From positions 636,500 through 700,499 of the forward strand of contig BDDD01000363.1 in the NCBI GenBank assembly GCA_001972305.1: a DNA stretch of 64,000 nt. Direction: 5' to 3'. Positions within the stretch are counted from its first letter, which is position 1. Each line of letters begins with the position of its first letter. A program made the translations under genes and the position numbers. This document shows positions 20,819 to 33,053 of the stretch, one piece after another. The stretch comes from Cephalotus follicularis. Lineage: Eukaryota > Streptophyta > Magnoliopsida > Oxalidales > Cephalotaceae. The notes under the pieces are model-generated. The model worked only from the letters and a program-made list of their open reading frames with translations, made no database searches and had not been told where the DNA came from.

Positions 20819-23282
20819 CTAAGCCTGAGGAGCATCTTCTTGCTCTGAAGGAGGATCTTCGGAAGGTACAGGAGGAAAGAAGGCCGCAGTAGATGGCAGA
20901 GGAGGACTTCCAACGCCGGCAAAAATGTCCTCGGCAGCAGAGGAAGAAGGAATAACAGGAGGATCCAAAACAGGTTCCGAGGAGGCAGCAGTAGGATCCT
21001 CAGCAAGAATGACTACTTCTGGAGAAGTAGGAGTTGCCGTCTCGCCCACAGGGGCAGCCGAGGTCTCTTGAGCCAACCTCTGACGGACCCTGTCCTCTAC
21101 CTCATCGATCCCCTCGGGATAGAAGTCAAATGTATCGGCAGACTGACAATACACCACCTCATCCAAGGGAAGATCAGGCTTCAGAGAAGCGACCCAGTTC
21201 TGACAGGCATAGAAGCCTCGGCGAAAGTACTCGGACGACTCCTGGAAGACTGCTTCATCAAACTCCTCCGAGCCTTTAAACTCCTCCACGGTGGACCTCA
21301 GCAACTCCTTGAACTCCTCCGAGTTCTTAAAGTCGGCCACGGCCTGATGCTGTTCTCTCCTCAGCTGCTCCTTCTCTTTCCTCTGCTGCCTTTGAAGGTC
21401 GGCCACCAGGCCATGGTTTTTCTCCTCAGCCAGTTTCAGCTTGGCCTCTAGCACCTTCATCTCGGCTGTCCTCTCCTCCAAGTCCTCAACTGCCTGTTTC
21501 TTCTCCTCGGCTAGGGACTCCTGAGCTTTTAGAACCTCATTCAGCTGGGCTTGGGTCGAGCGTGCAGTTTCTTCTAAGGTGGCCATGCTCGACCTCAGTT
21601 CTCGGTCCCTGGCCACAACCGCACAGAAGTTGTCCACAAGCAGCTGAGTGTCGTTCAGAGACTGTCAGAGAAATAAAAAGTGTTAGATATCATAAAGAAC
21701 TAAAGTGCAAGAAAAAGCAAGGTGACTAAGGATGAGATCATTTACCCTCAGATGCCTCTTCAGACAAATGGTTGCCAAATCTTCATTGGTCCATCTCTGC
21801 CTCGCCTCCAACTCCTGGGGCAAGAAGACCAGCCGGCTGAGCCTTTGAGGGACTCCAGGACCGTTCAAGTTCAAGTTGTCAACCTCCATCCCATCAAACC
21901 CATCAAGCAGCTCGTCCACCGTCAGAGATGGGGGAAGGATTATAGGATCCTGGGAACTAGATCCGAGGGCAGCAACATCCTCGACCTCCCGAACTCTCTC
22001 AGAGCCCTCCACGGCCTTGCCCTTCCTGCTCCTCTTTGTCAGAGAAGCTCGTTCAGAGGAGGGGGTAGTGTCAGCCGGCCTCTTGTTGGTCTCCTTCCTC
22101 TTCTCGGTCACAGCTACCGAGACCCTAGCAGGAGGAGGAGGAGGTGTCTTGGTCGGCGGCCTTGCCTTCTCGGTCACAGGGGCCTTTCCCTTGGACTTTG
22201 ACCCAGTAGAAGCAGAGGCCTTCTTCTGGTCAGTGGACCTGATGATTGCAGAAAGATCTCAGCGAGGAGGCATTGCTGAAAGAAGACAAGAAAGTCAGAG
22301 TTAGAGATCAGAGAATGCAAGGGTTAGTAAAAACAGTGTTAATGAAAGAGACAGAGAAGACAAAGGTTTTATACAAGTTTGCTCAGACATTGGGGGCAGA
22401 GGACCACTTTGCTCTCCCTCTCCCTCTGATTCCTCCTCAGATCCGTCCGAGGAGGACTCTTGTCCAAGGACCACACTTAGTCCTGCCTGGACCAGGCGAT
22501 CCTCGGTTATGGTGGAATTTACATCCTCTGGCTCAAGAGCCAGGAGTTTACTAAGTCCAGTTTTTTTCGGCTGAAGACAGACGAGATTTCCGGTTCAGAG
22601 ATGTGACGTCCAAGGACGTGCACCAAGGAGAGGGAATGAATCGCTCAAAGTCCTTTATCAAGAAATATTTCCTTCTCCAGTTTTTTATTGATTGGGTGGG
22701 GTTGAGAAGAAGTTTTTTAACCCCAGAACAGGACTTAAAAAAATACCCGTTTGTTTTGGGGGTAGCCGAGATAACATGAAACTCCTTGAAGAGATTCACA
22801 GTGGCTGTCACCTCGGATTCAATACACTTAACTACGAAACCTATCATTAAGCCCCAAGACTGAGGTTGAAGAAGAGAAGGATGAAGAGTAAAGCTAAGGA
22901 GGACCGAGATGGCAAAAGAGGGAACAGGGACCCTCAGGCCATGGGAAAGAGCAGCTTCGAAGACCACAAAAAGGCCTTCTCGGCTCTCAGTAACTACCCG
23001 AGGATCCTTAGGAATACTAAAGGTCAACCCACGAGGGAAATTATACTTTCTGGTAAGCCTTTTGACCTCGGCCTGACTAAGTTTACTTAAACCAAAGGCA
23101 CAATCCTCAGGCAGAGGATTGGCCTCTGCAGTGGGTGCAACAGGGTCACCCACCACAGCCCCTAGGCTACCTTCCACATCACTTGGCCTCTCAGCGAGGG
23201 GAATCACCATAGCCAAAGGTGCAATGGACAGGGGGGAAGGAGAAGAAGAAGAAGACCCAGAAGATAGTTCTTGACTAGCCAT
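20819..23282 (-). mobile_element. Tat additional antisense gene (gypsy-type transposon-protein domain plus coiled coil), spliced
   Basis: Convergent with pol. The first exon starts at the ATG ending at 23282 (MASQELSSG), has a Ser/Pro-rich N-terminus, then a PF04195-like domain at about residues 75-185 (PRVVTESREGLFVVF, HGLRVPVPSF, NLFKEFHVISATPK). A middle exon at about 21746-22260 is Lys/Arg-rich, then carries DPIILPPSLTVDELLDGF. The last exon (20819-21661) is a long heptad-like coiled coil (EETARSTQAQLNEVLKAQES onward) with an acidic Pro-rich tail. An 84-base GT-AG intron at 21662-21745 links the last two exons in frame; a further intron near 22.3-22.5 kb is likely but not fixed. Additional ORFs in this place are known in Tat elements; their role is unknown. 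The old fragment at 2.8-4.6 kb carries a homologue. Confidence 0.75.
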
Positions 23283-23424
23283 TAAAAGAAGAGGAAATCA
23301 CAGAAAGAAGAAAACAATATGGGAAAACAAGAAAGTGGGTAGAAACTTACCAAAAGTTTTTGATTCGAAGGGTTGAAGAAGAAAAAGATTGAAGACACTG
23401 CAGACTCAAAAAGCTCTCAAAAAG

Positions 23425-24376
23425 TGATGGAGGAAAAATATGCTTATAATAGCAAGGGCACGTGTCCACTGCAGACTTGACCAGCTGTCCTTAGAGGACT
23501 AGAAGCTTGTTAACGGACCCTGCCGAGGAGTACACTTATGGCAATGAATGTACATCTCGGACCTAGAGCCGAGGACCACCATTTTTTGAAGACAACACAC
23601 TGAGACCATAAGTCCGAGGACACTCCTCAGACTTATAGGCAGAAGACCATATCCACGGTGTAAAGGGCCGAGGACTCCCTCGGCCTAAAGTATCTACCAG
23701 GCGGAGAACAGGAGGAACTCCCTCCACTACACAGAAACTGAGAAGCTCCTCCTCGGACATACCAAAATCGCTTTGGTCCTCGGACTAAAGGGGACCTGAC
23801 TACTTAAGCACATATTACTGAGGAGGAGAAGGAGACATTGAGGGGCATACAACCTCGGCAACAGTATCATAGTTGATTTCTTCTACAATTCTATCACGGA
23901 GGACCTCAACCTTATCTACGGGATAAGGGAGTTATCTGCACCTGGAATCACGGGATCCACACTTATCCAAATGAAGGGATAGAGTCACAGTCAACTACAA
24001 CAAAGGAAAACAGAGACATTACAGGCGGAGATAAGGGAATGTCCGAGATCCTCGGCATTTCCTAGGGGATAATGATCACATCCGATTTACACGCTCAATC
24101 AGTTATCAAACTCAACTATAAATACAAGTTCAACATACTGAACAAAGGTGAGCAATTTTTACATTCAAGAACACATAATTTCATCTGCACTTGACTAACT
24201 TGAGCGTCGGAGAGTCCCCGGGAGAACAACCTCCTAGACTTCCACCATTGTTGCTACCTTGTGCAGGTGTCCGAGATCAACCTTCTTCCTTACAGGCATC
24301 AGTGACTAGCGTTTCTCTTAACAAATCAAAGTCCTCCACGTAGGATACTGTTGAGAGAAGGATTTCTGTATCAACA
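23425..24376 (+). repeat. 3' LTR of the young Tat element
   Basis: 952 bp, starting TGATGG and ending CAACA, preceded by a short A-rich purine run and followed by the AAGTT target duplication. About six substitutions from the 5' LTR and no indels. Confidence 0.95.
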
Positions 24377-24639
24377 AAGTTTATCAATGTTAGTCGTGTT
24401 GACTGGTGAGACAATGCTAATGGATCATCATATCTATTTTATTTTATTTTTTGCTTTTCTATATTATTTTGGGGTTATTTATGAAATCTAATATTTTCTA
24501 GAATAGTGTTTGATGTCCTTAATTTTTATAACTTTTTTTTAATGATGTGATATTTATTGATAGATGACATATAAATGATGATTTATATATATAAATCTAA
24601 ATAATTAACAAAGAATTACTCATGTCAAACCTTAAACAA

Positions 24640-26558
24640 TATCACACTATTTAAGACGATTCTTGAGAGTGTTGAAGAAGCTTTTGTCATCGGTCATGTG
24701 CTGAGAGCATCCACTATCAATGTATCAAGGTATTTCATGTTTAGTTGCTTTTAGGCAATATTGTACCTACAAGATACACAAACTTTGGTTTTGGTACCCA
24801 TATTTTCTTGAGTCCTTCAATGTTAATTACTACTTTGTTCGAAAATCCTTTTTGGAACTCATACTTATCTATACTTAGGTACATGATGTCTATGTGCATA
24901 ATGAGGTGTAGGTCCACTTTTATGAGAAGGATGCATAAGATAACAAGTATTAACATAATGTCCTACCTTATGACAAAAATAACGCATGGTACGCGATCTA
25001 GTATGTCCAATGGGAGAAGTATTTTTATAACCCATTTTCTTTTTAGGATAAACTTTATTTGGTGAAATATCATTCTTAGATACATATCATAAATCGGTTT
25101 TATCAAAGTACGGTTTTTGAGTAGTGAGAATTTCATCAAGTTTCTTATTACCTAAAAGCAAACATAATAAATGATTTTTCTAAGTTGAGATTCTTCTTTG
25201 TTAAAACTTCAACTTCTAATGCAACATCTTTATCAATGTTAGAAATAGAAGTTTATTTTCCGTTTAATGAAATAAATTGTTCACTTAAGGTCATATTTTC
25301 GATTTTCAAGTCTTTCATCTCTTTATCAAATAAAATTATTTCATTTTGAAAATTTTGAACTTGTTTGTTTAAAGAAGAGACTTTTAAGCATTTCTTTTTA
25401 AATTTAACTAATAATTCATCAAATACTTTTTGTAATTCATCTAAGGTATAGGTATAAGATTCATCATCAATTGCCATGAATCATAGCTTTACCACTTCTT
25501 TAGTAGCCTCTTCATCGAATGACTCATCATCTCTTAAATGCCAAGCATTTAAGGCCTTTTTGAGAGCCTTTTTCTTCTTGAGTGAGGAACAATCTACCTT
25601 AATATATCTCGGCTTGTTTCATTCAAAGCATGTTGGTGAATTATTGTCTCTTTTGCTTCCTTCTCCTTTGTTATTGAAGTTCTTCTTGAAGTTTTTTTCC
25701 TTTTTTGTTGAACTTCACAAATTTCTTGTATTTCTTTGCGAAGAGAACAAAGTCATCCCTATCTTCATTTTCATTTTCACTTTCTTCCTTTTGTATGCTC
25801 TTGAGAGCATCTCCTTCCAATTCTTTTTTTTTTTTGAGGTTTCTTCTCTTATTGACCCTTCATCTTCTTGCTCAATTTCACTTCATGTGTCATGAGTCAG
25901 CCAAGTAGTTCTTCCATGTCCATGATCTTCAAGTCTTTTGATTCCTCAATTTCGGTGACCTTAGGTTCTCATTCATTATTAAAACACCCAAGCAATTTCC
26001 AAACAAGCTCATCTTTTCCAAATACCTTACCAAGACTAAGCAAACTATTAACAATGTTAAGCAAACAATTATACAGAAAAAGCTCGTAATACTTATAGAG
26101 TATAGCAAGTTTAGCATTTTTAACTTGTTCGGTTCCCTCATAATTGAGTATTAGCAAATTCCATACATCATGAGAAGAAGTACATCTTCTAACAAGATTG
26201 TACTCGTTTTATCAAGAGCAATCAAAAGAGTGTTGGGGACTTTATTATCTATGGTCAATTTCTTGAAATCATATCGTCATATTTCTCTTGTAGTTTAGGA
26301 ATAACATTACCAGTTTCATTTCTCTTAATAGGAATGAAAGGACCATTTTTAGCACTTGTCAGTTTTTAAAATCTTTAGACTTGAGATGTATTTCATTCTA
26401 GTTTTACAACAAGGAGAATCTTCATCATTGAAAAACGATACTTTAAACATGGAAAAATCATCATTATGTCTAGAATTGTTGTTGTTTTTGGATGTCATGA
26501 TTTTCACTCTAATGGTGTTAAGCTTTTAAACAATAGAGACCAACACTTTGATACCAAT
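24640..26558 (-). mobile_element. SIRE-type Ty1/copia remnant, 5' half of internal region
   Basis: Read on the minus strand from the PBS: gag starts near 26498 (MTSKNNNNSRHNDD). A coiled-coil stretch lies at 25253-25477 (LDELQKVFDELLVKFKKKCL). A zinc knuckle CYFC...GHYVNTC is near 24.97 kb, followed by KKIWVPKPKF and a copia protease start (DSGCSQHMTDDKSFF) near 24.69 kb. These are the order and motifs of SIRE/Maximus-type elements. No RT or integrase was seen in the window. It is broken in many places and old; the sequence to its left (24382-24640) is AT-rich and unassigned. Confidence 0.7.
26540..26556 (-). other. Primer-binding site of the SIRE-type remnant
   Basis: On the minus strand, TGGTATCAAAGTGTTGG follows two bases after the LTR end. 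It resembles the initiator tRNA-Met site (TGGTATCAGAGC) used by most copia elements. Confidence 0.75.
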
Positions 26559-26906
26559 TGTTAAACGGTTTAGCTGGGGATAGAATTTTTTGATTAGTTA
26601 CCCAAAACTAATTAAAATCATTATGCAATCAAATATAATGCGGAAATAAAAGAGTAAGGGATAGAATATTGCAAACAAATTTATAGTGGTTCGACTCAAC
26701 TCTGTACCTACGTCCACTCCTCAAGACCTCCTCTTGAGTATTTCACTATAATGGCAACAACCTTATCTTTACAAATCTTGAAGCTTCAACCAAGCTCCTA
26801 GAATCAAACTCTAACCAAGTTTGAAATTAAATTCCAACCGAGTTTTATAAATCAAGTACTTAAGACAACCTCTCTAGTACTAATCAAGAAAATAATAAAG
26901 GTTTTG
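26559..26906 (-). repeat. LTR of the SIRE-type remnant, inner part
   Basis: Minus-oriented 5' LTR beginning at the PBS boundary (ends ...TTTAACA on the minus strand). It is cut by the solo LTR at 26907 and resumes at 29769. The outer end, near 29.9-30.0 kb, was not resolved. Confidence 0.6.
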
Positions 26907-27093
26907 TGACAGGACTCGCTTCTGTTCCATAGGGACCACGGACCTGTCGGGGATGGCACACTGCCAACAACCCGAGAACACCCAAAAACACGCCGGGGAT
27001 CCTACCTAGGACCCTCACGAAAATGCCCGACCAGAAAGGCCAGGGCAAAGAGCCCGAGCAAACGAGGTTTACAACAAGTTAAGCAACTAAGAA

Positions 27094-27475
27094 AAGCCCG
27101 AGGACACCCAAAGCTCACAGTTTAACTAAACTTAAGCTCTGCTACCCTCATAAGAACAAAACACTCCGTTCGCTTAAGGCAGGGGAACCCCACAAACGTG
27201 CTTCACACGTGACCTCTTAAGGATAACACAAGTGCCCGAGGATAACCCAAGTCCGGGGACACCACCAGGGGATAACTCACTCCCCAAGGAAAACTCCAAA
27301 AGGCCACACCAACGATCAAGCCTGAGGACTCTCCCTAGTCCGAGGACTCGTTGTGTGGTCAGCAACTAAGAGATCCAACGTAAGGTCACATCACAAGGAA
27401 CTAACTACCCGAGCTTCCCTAAACGAATGTCCTCTGCTAAAAGTCCGAGGATGCCAGTGTCCGAGGATGAGGTTC
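27094..27475. repeat. CCGAGGA motif cluster in the 2.86-kb solo LTR
   Basis: Several CCCGAGGA, TCCGAGGA and CCTGAGGACT motifs within about 380 bp. They echo the cluster in the Tat LTRs although the two LTRs are otherwise unlike. Confidence 0.6.
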
Positions 27476-28275
27476 CCATGCTAGCATACTACTCACAACC
27501 CCAGAGTTCTAGTCTAACAAAGCTCGGGGAGGACTGCCGCACCATCCCAGGTCGGGCAAAACTCCAAGTTCCTCCATGGCTTCCCAGCACCTCGGCACTA
27601 AGCCTTCTATAACCTAGAAACTTCATCAAGAACATAAGGATTTTCCATAGACATAACAAGGCATAAACATCATGTTACCGAGCATCCCAAAGTCATAGAA
27701 AAACTTATATAAATCAAGAATCCATTACATCAATTGTTATCATCATATACAGGGCTTACAGATTTCTAAGAATCAACAAAAAAATCTATAAAAAAAAACC
27801 CCAAAATATGCCCCAGATGCATGAAGGTCCAGAGGTAGCCGAGGAGCCGGCTACAGTGCTCACACCAAGGTCTACATATGCCAAAAGCCTTGGTCTAGTG
27901 GATCAGAAGAAAATAGAACCACACCTTCCACTACACAAAAACTGAGAGGGGATTAGTCCAACTGACTAGTGAGCAAGAACAAAGAATCCCGAGGAGTCTA
28001 GAGGCCCTGGACGCCTAAAAACAATAACTCAGCTCTGCCCAACTGGGCCAACAACAAGGATGTGTATAAAAATAATATCCAAAGAAAAGAGAGAGATAAG
28101 GAAACGTCAGAGCTACCAACTCAATGACATGAATCTCAAGGAAAACAGTAATGTGCAGAGAAGCCAACAACTCCAAAGATCGACAATGATCAAGGACTTC
28201 GAGGATCACAATGATCAGAGGAACACTTGTACTACGCAGAAACACATGCACACACAGTTATCACCCATATCATGC

Positions 28276-28304
28276 CACACACACACACGTACATGCACAC
28301 ACAC
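28276..28304. repeat. (CA)n-rich microsatellite
   Basis: Runs of CA repeats interrupted by GTACATG, inside the solo LTR. Nearby, a roughly 65-bp direct repeat with CGAAGGGCTA and CTTCGTCGGCAATCACA occurs at about 28440-28550. Confidence 0.8.
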
Positions 28305-29768
28305 CACTGTCGGAACCACCTCGGCAAGTATGAATAACAGCTCCGTCGGAACCACATCGGCGAGGTCATGGGTTACAGGATTGTACACATCCCTCATATA
28401 CGCATATAGATACCCACTTCCCGAGTATCCGTATGAACATCGATGGAAGGGCTATGTAAGCTCCCCTTCGTCGGCAATCACAAGTTCAGGGCTCTATATA
28501 TGAACTTCGATCGAAGGGCTACGCAAGCACTCCTTCGTCGGCAATCACATAGTCCGAGCATCAACTAAGGGGCCCGCGAATCACCGCTCAGCTCCACCCT
28601 TGTCGAAATGACAGAGGAGAACTTCAACCAAGAGGCAAGTGAATTACCACTCCACCGTCTCTAGTCGGCAATCTCATGTCCGAGCACTCAATCATGGCCA
28701 GACTAAGAGAGTAGCGGATCCATCGGCTGCACTCAACGCAACATACAGTCATAAACCAACGACATGAGCAGATCCAGGTATGGAACCCAGGGATAGTCAC
28801 ACCCAACAGCCTGTCATAGACAATGAAACTGCTGAATGGAATTGGGATCCAACGCCATCCTCCTCCTCGGCCAGATGAGGTCTCACATCCGAGCTTACCA
28901 GTACCCAACATCCGAGAACAATACATGATATCAAGAAAGCATGAAATACTATAACAACAGGGGAAACACATCAACCCAGGACATCGAGCATACACACTCG
29001 GAAACAGTATATCGTCATGCAAAAATAAATAAAGACAGTAGGGAAAACACACCCTGGTCAGGAGAATATCATAAAAAGGAAACAAGGCACATTATTACAA
29101 CCACTCTCAGATCAAAAGATAGATTAGGGAGTATCCGACTCACTAGTTACAACAAGCTTGTCCTCGAACTAGCCCCATTGTTGTGCGAACTCCACGCCTG
29201 GATCTTCTTCTGCAAGATCAACACACACACAATAAGCTTAGCATTGTCCGACTAACACCGAGCCAAGCAAACAATGCATGAACATCCACAAGCATATGGT
29301 TACAACGAACCATACAAGCCCTCACAACCATCAATCCTCCTCAAAACATAGCGTATGAACAGCACGTCGGATGGCTCTAAAGATCCGAGAAGAAGAACAC
29401 TCACCTTGCAGCTAGCTGGCGGTAAGAACGTTCCCAACCTTTAGGTTTCCACGAGCCAAGCTCCAAAGAGAAATGGAGAAGAAGAAGAAAGAGAAGAACA
29501 CTCAAGCAAACTTACTCTTCCAAGGCACAACTGACACACAACACATCAGCCACCTATTTCTGCCAAGAATCACATGTCAAAACCCAAACTTCCTCAAGAA
29601 GCTTCTCACTTCCCAAAGCAAACCAAACAAAAATCTCCTTAACCATTGGGCCTTAAACCATAAGCCCAACACTTAACCCAAACTTAACCAAAGAAGAGGA
29701 AAAAGAAAAATTTCCCCCAAGGCCCAAATGCTAATTTGTCCAAAATTAACACGGGTCGTTACATTTTG

Positions 29769-30277
29769 TGTTTCTCAAATTCAATATGAATTTATTTACA
29801 AGGAAGTACAAAGAAAGTACAAAGCTTTGATGATGAGAATTAAGTAAGAAGTTTTGTGATTTGTTGTAAACTTTGAGATTTTGACAGCTTGACTTGAATA
29901 AGATCAAGAAAAATTTGATCATATACACTGCATATACATATATTCCCTATGGCTAATAGTAATAAAATAAAGAATATAGGTCATATGTAACTCTGCAAGT
30001 AGTTTATCAAATAACTATAAATTTTTTGATAAAAATGATCAAATAACTATTAATATATTATTTAATTGATCACATTTTAATGTTTAGCGCTTTAGGAGTG
30101 CTACGGTCACTTGGAGACACTCTCCAAATTATATTTTTTATTCAATTCGAATATTTATAGGTATGTTATTTATATTTAATAAATTCGATCGTTATTTAAT
30201 TTTTTATATATATTGTTAAAAAACTATTTATTTAATAGTTTACGTATAGATATCAGATTGATTTAAAAATTGATATG
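29769..30277. other. Outer part of SIRE-type LTR and AT-rich spacer
   Basis: The first 150-200 bp continue the SIRE-type LTR; the rest is AT-rich and unassigned up to the LTR of the third Tat element. A block GGTCACTTGGAGACACTCTC near 30.1 kb looks repeat-derived. No gene. Confidence 0.45.
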
Positions 30278-31970
30278 TGATATGGGAAACTTTCTAGACA
30301 AATAAGGCACTGACACGTGTCCCTTGGCACACAGATACATGGGCAAAATTGTCATGCCCCGAACCGCGAGAAAACCCCCATGACTCGACACGTGATATTA
30401 CATCCATTCAACCAATCCATTTATATCATACTCCAAAAAGTGTTATAAATTTAAACTTTAAACAATCATATTATATCAGTGGAACAATCAATTGAATATA
30501 TTCTAACTCTTAAAATCTCCCAAAAATTGGGCATAAACTATCCATTTATCGGACTATGCCCCCTGTAAAGAAAAACACATTTTATATATCCATACTCTCG
30601 AAGGAGGAATCGATAGTAATCGCAATAGATGGACCCATCCATATCCTTTACATCAACACACATATATATATCTAGCACTGCCACAAACCGGCAGGTCAAT
30701 AGCTGAAATAAAACATGTCTCTTATATAATGTTGTACATTTACAAAAACTACATATATACAAGGTAAATCAGAGGAGATGTAGATCCTTACTCTGTGATT
30801 TAGCCCGACTGATCACTGTTGCACGTCACCTAGACCTGAACCTGATCCATTTCATTACAATGAAATGGATCAGCAACCCGAAGGTTATGTAGGATATACA
30901 TATGCAAGGAACATATAGAAGTGCAGCAGATATGTGTACAATATGTGAGATGCATGCATGACAATCAATATAATCTATGCTAGGAAAACTGGTATTTAGA
31001 GACGTGCCTTTTTCCATAATAACCACCATTCAATAACCATATCCATACGATTCCAACATAATCCCGTTATCATTCAGCGTCCATATCATTCCAAAATCCT
31101 TTCAAAGCATATATCAGTTCTTCTCAGACTTCCTTGATGAGGTAACAGACTAGGCGCTCTTGGTGTCCTAGGCAGAGGTCCACATTCTACTAGCAGACTA
31201 GAGTAGCATTCGTAAGTAGAGCAGAGAAGAAAAGATAGACCTTCTCTAACGCTGGTCTCTCTAGTTACAGCCACCATCGATATCCATATACCATCAATAA
31301 CTATCGATAACAATTAATAGCCATTCACATTCATGACATTCTAACTCGTTCATCCGATAACATTCGAGAGGTTAACTACATATATATACTATCCCACACC
31401 ATTATATATAAGTATTAACCAACATCATATAACCATACCATCATAATCCGGACCATTACAATCCATAACGATACGATCCGTAACCATATCGTACCCGTTC
31501 CATAACCGTACGATCCATAACCCTTCGATCCATAACCATTCCATGACCATCCCATAACCATTCCATATCCGTTCCATAACCGTACCATAACCGTAGCCGT
31601 ACAATCCGTATGGCGGAAAACTATATTACATGCCATGCGATGCAACAGTATAATAGTATGCGATGTAATGTAACAGTGTAACAGTATGCCATGAAATGCA
31701 ATAGTATAACCGTATATATGTGCATGGCATGCTATATACATGAATGCCAAGTGCGAACAGCTTTCGTATACCAACTGCCCCTAAGCAGTGGTATACTCAG
31801 CTAGTCCTAGTATCACATCAAAGGCCATAAGCCTGCAGACACTCCATAAAACCATCCATAACCATCCATGGGAACAATCAATCCATAAGGTTCATCCCAC
31901 TATCTACGCACTTTCGGTGTCGTAGATGAGTGAGGTTGAGATAACACTGACCACACCGTCCACACCATCG

Positions 31971-32163
31971 GTCCGTCTGCAATACGGGGTCCCATCACAA
32001 TCAATATCGGTCCTGCCGCAATTCGGGGTCCTATCGCCATCAATATCGGTATGTCCACAATGTGGGGTCCCATCGCTATCAATACCGGTCCGTCCGTAAT
32101 GCAGGGTCCCATCGCAATCAATATATGTCCGCCCGCAATGCGAGGTCCCATCACAATCAATAT
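31971..32163. repeat. Five-copy minisatellite of about 39 bp
   Basis: Consensus core GGGGTCCCATCGCAATCAAT preceded by GTCCGTCCGCAAT, repeated five times with point differences. It lies within the solo LTR; open frames over it are only the translated repeat. Confidence 0.85.
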
Positions 32164-33032
32164 CTATACCATATGATGTGGTATAATATTCATGACCTTT
32201 ACGACAGAAATGGAGATCATAAATGGGTTATCTCGTTAGGTCTCATACAATACAACCAATCAATTCATACGATAGTCGTACCCATGACCTTATAACCATT
32301 TAAATGATAGGGACATTTCATAAAGGATCACATAGGATCCATATTTGTCAAAACCATTTGAAAACCATTTCCATAACCATTTTCCATAAACCATTTTCCA
32401 TTTCCATAAACCATTTCCATAGCCATAGGCCATTTTTCATATCCATAAACCATTTCCATTTCTCTTGAATTGAGAGAAGGCTGAAGCTCAACTTCTCTCA
32501 ATTCTTTATTCAGTCCATTATACCCTTATACAGTTCATTAATCCATGTAATCAGTAATCATGCATAACTATAACAATCCATTTAGCACACAATCATCAAT
32601 GAACAACATATCAATTCATACCATCCGTTCGAAATGCATGAATGCAAGTAAAACAGTATAACCATACTCTAGTGATCTACCATTCGTATACTACCGTCCC
32701 ATACCGGCATATACGAATGGGATCAAGCCAATAGTCATATAGGCACGTACCATCAAAGCATATGTAAACCCTACCTGTTAACAATTGAGCTTGTGAATTG
32801 GGAGGACTTGCAGTAGAATCGACGAACTGTCACCTCCTCTAAGCTTTACTCACTATCACGAGCACAGCTCCTTCTTGTGCCAACAGAGTTCCCTTTCTCT
32901 TTTACCATCGCGTCGGGTGGAGGGTCTAGACTGCTCGACGTCTTCTCCTGGTTCGGCACCTTGCGTCGACGTCTTCTCCGGCGCGCCAGCTCCCTCTTTC
33001 TCTCTCTCGCACTCCCATCGCTCTTTCTTCAT

Positions 33033-33053
33033 ACGGGCACCTTATGCGCCCGT
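33033..33053. other. Hairpin-forming GC-rich inverted repeat in the solo LTR
   Basis: ACGGGC and GCCCGT arms around a nine-base loop, close to the LTR's inner promoter-proximal side. A similar hairpin, GGGCGC-TAT-GCGCCC, lies at 42675-42689 in a different-family solo LTR. Confidence 0.5.

Larger units (their letters stand above)
13766..24381 (+). mobile_element. Young, structurally complete Tat-lineage Ty3/gypsy retrotransposon
   Basis: A 5-bp target duplication AAGTT (13766-13770 and 24377-24381) flanks two 952-bp LTRs starting TGATGG and ending CAACA. Parts in order: 5' LTR, primer-binding site, gag, pol (protease, RT, RNase H, second RNase H, integrase), a post-pol untranslated stretch, an additional gene on the opposite strand, 3' LTR. 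The second RNase H after the first is a hallmark of the Tat lineage; an antisense additional ORF in the 3' part is known in Retand-like members. The LTRs differ at only about six of 952 positions by eye, so insertion was recent (a few hundred thousand years at about 1e-8 substitutions per site per year). It looks nearly whole, with about four breaks in the coding frames. Confidence 0.92.
26907..29763 (-). mobile_element. Solo LTR, 2.86 kb, Tekay-like gypsy type
   Basis: Starts TGACAGGACTCGC and ends GGGTCGTTACA, flanked by a perfect 5-bp duplication TTTTG (26902-26906 and 29764-29768) inside the SIRE-type LTR. Read on the minus strand it is TGTAACGACCC...CCTGTCA, the style of Tekay/Del LTRs. 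No protein-coding domain. The segment around the CAGGTATGGAACCC block shares motifs with the solo LTR at 38639-42854. Exact duplication means a clean insertion followed by LTR-LTR recombination. Confidence 0.8.

Noticed and set aside
28060-28503. 147-codon plus-strand frame rich in His and Thr
   Set aside because: Mostly the CA microsatellite and local repeats inside a solo LTR.
31900-32160. 86-codon frame encoding a repeated MGPRIADGP-like peptide
   Set aside because: It is the 39-bp minisatellite read in one frame; the unit being a multiple of three keeps it open by chance.
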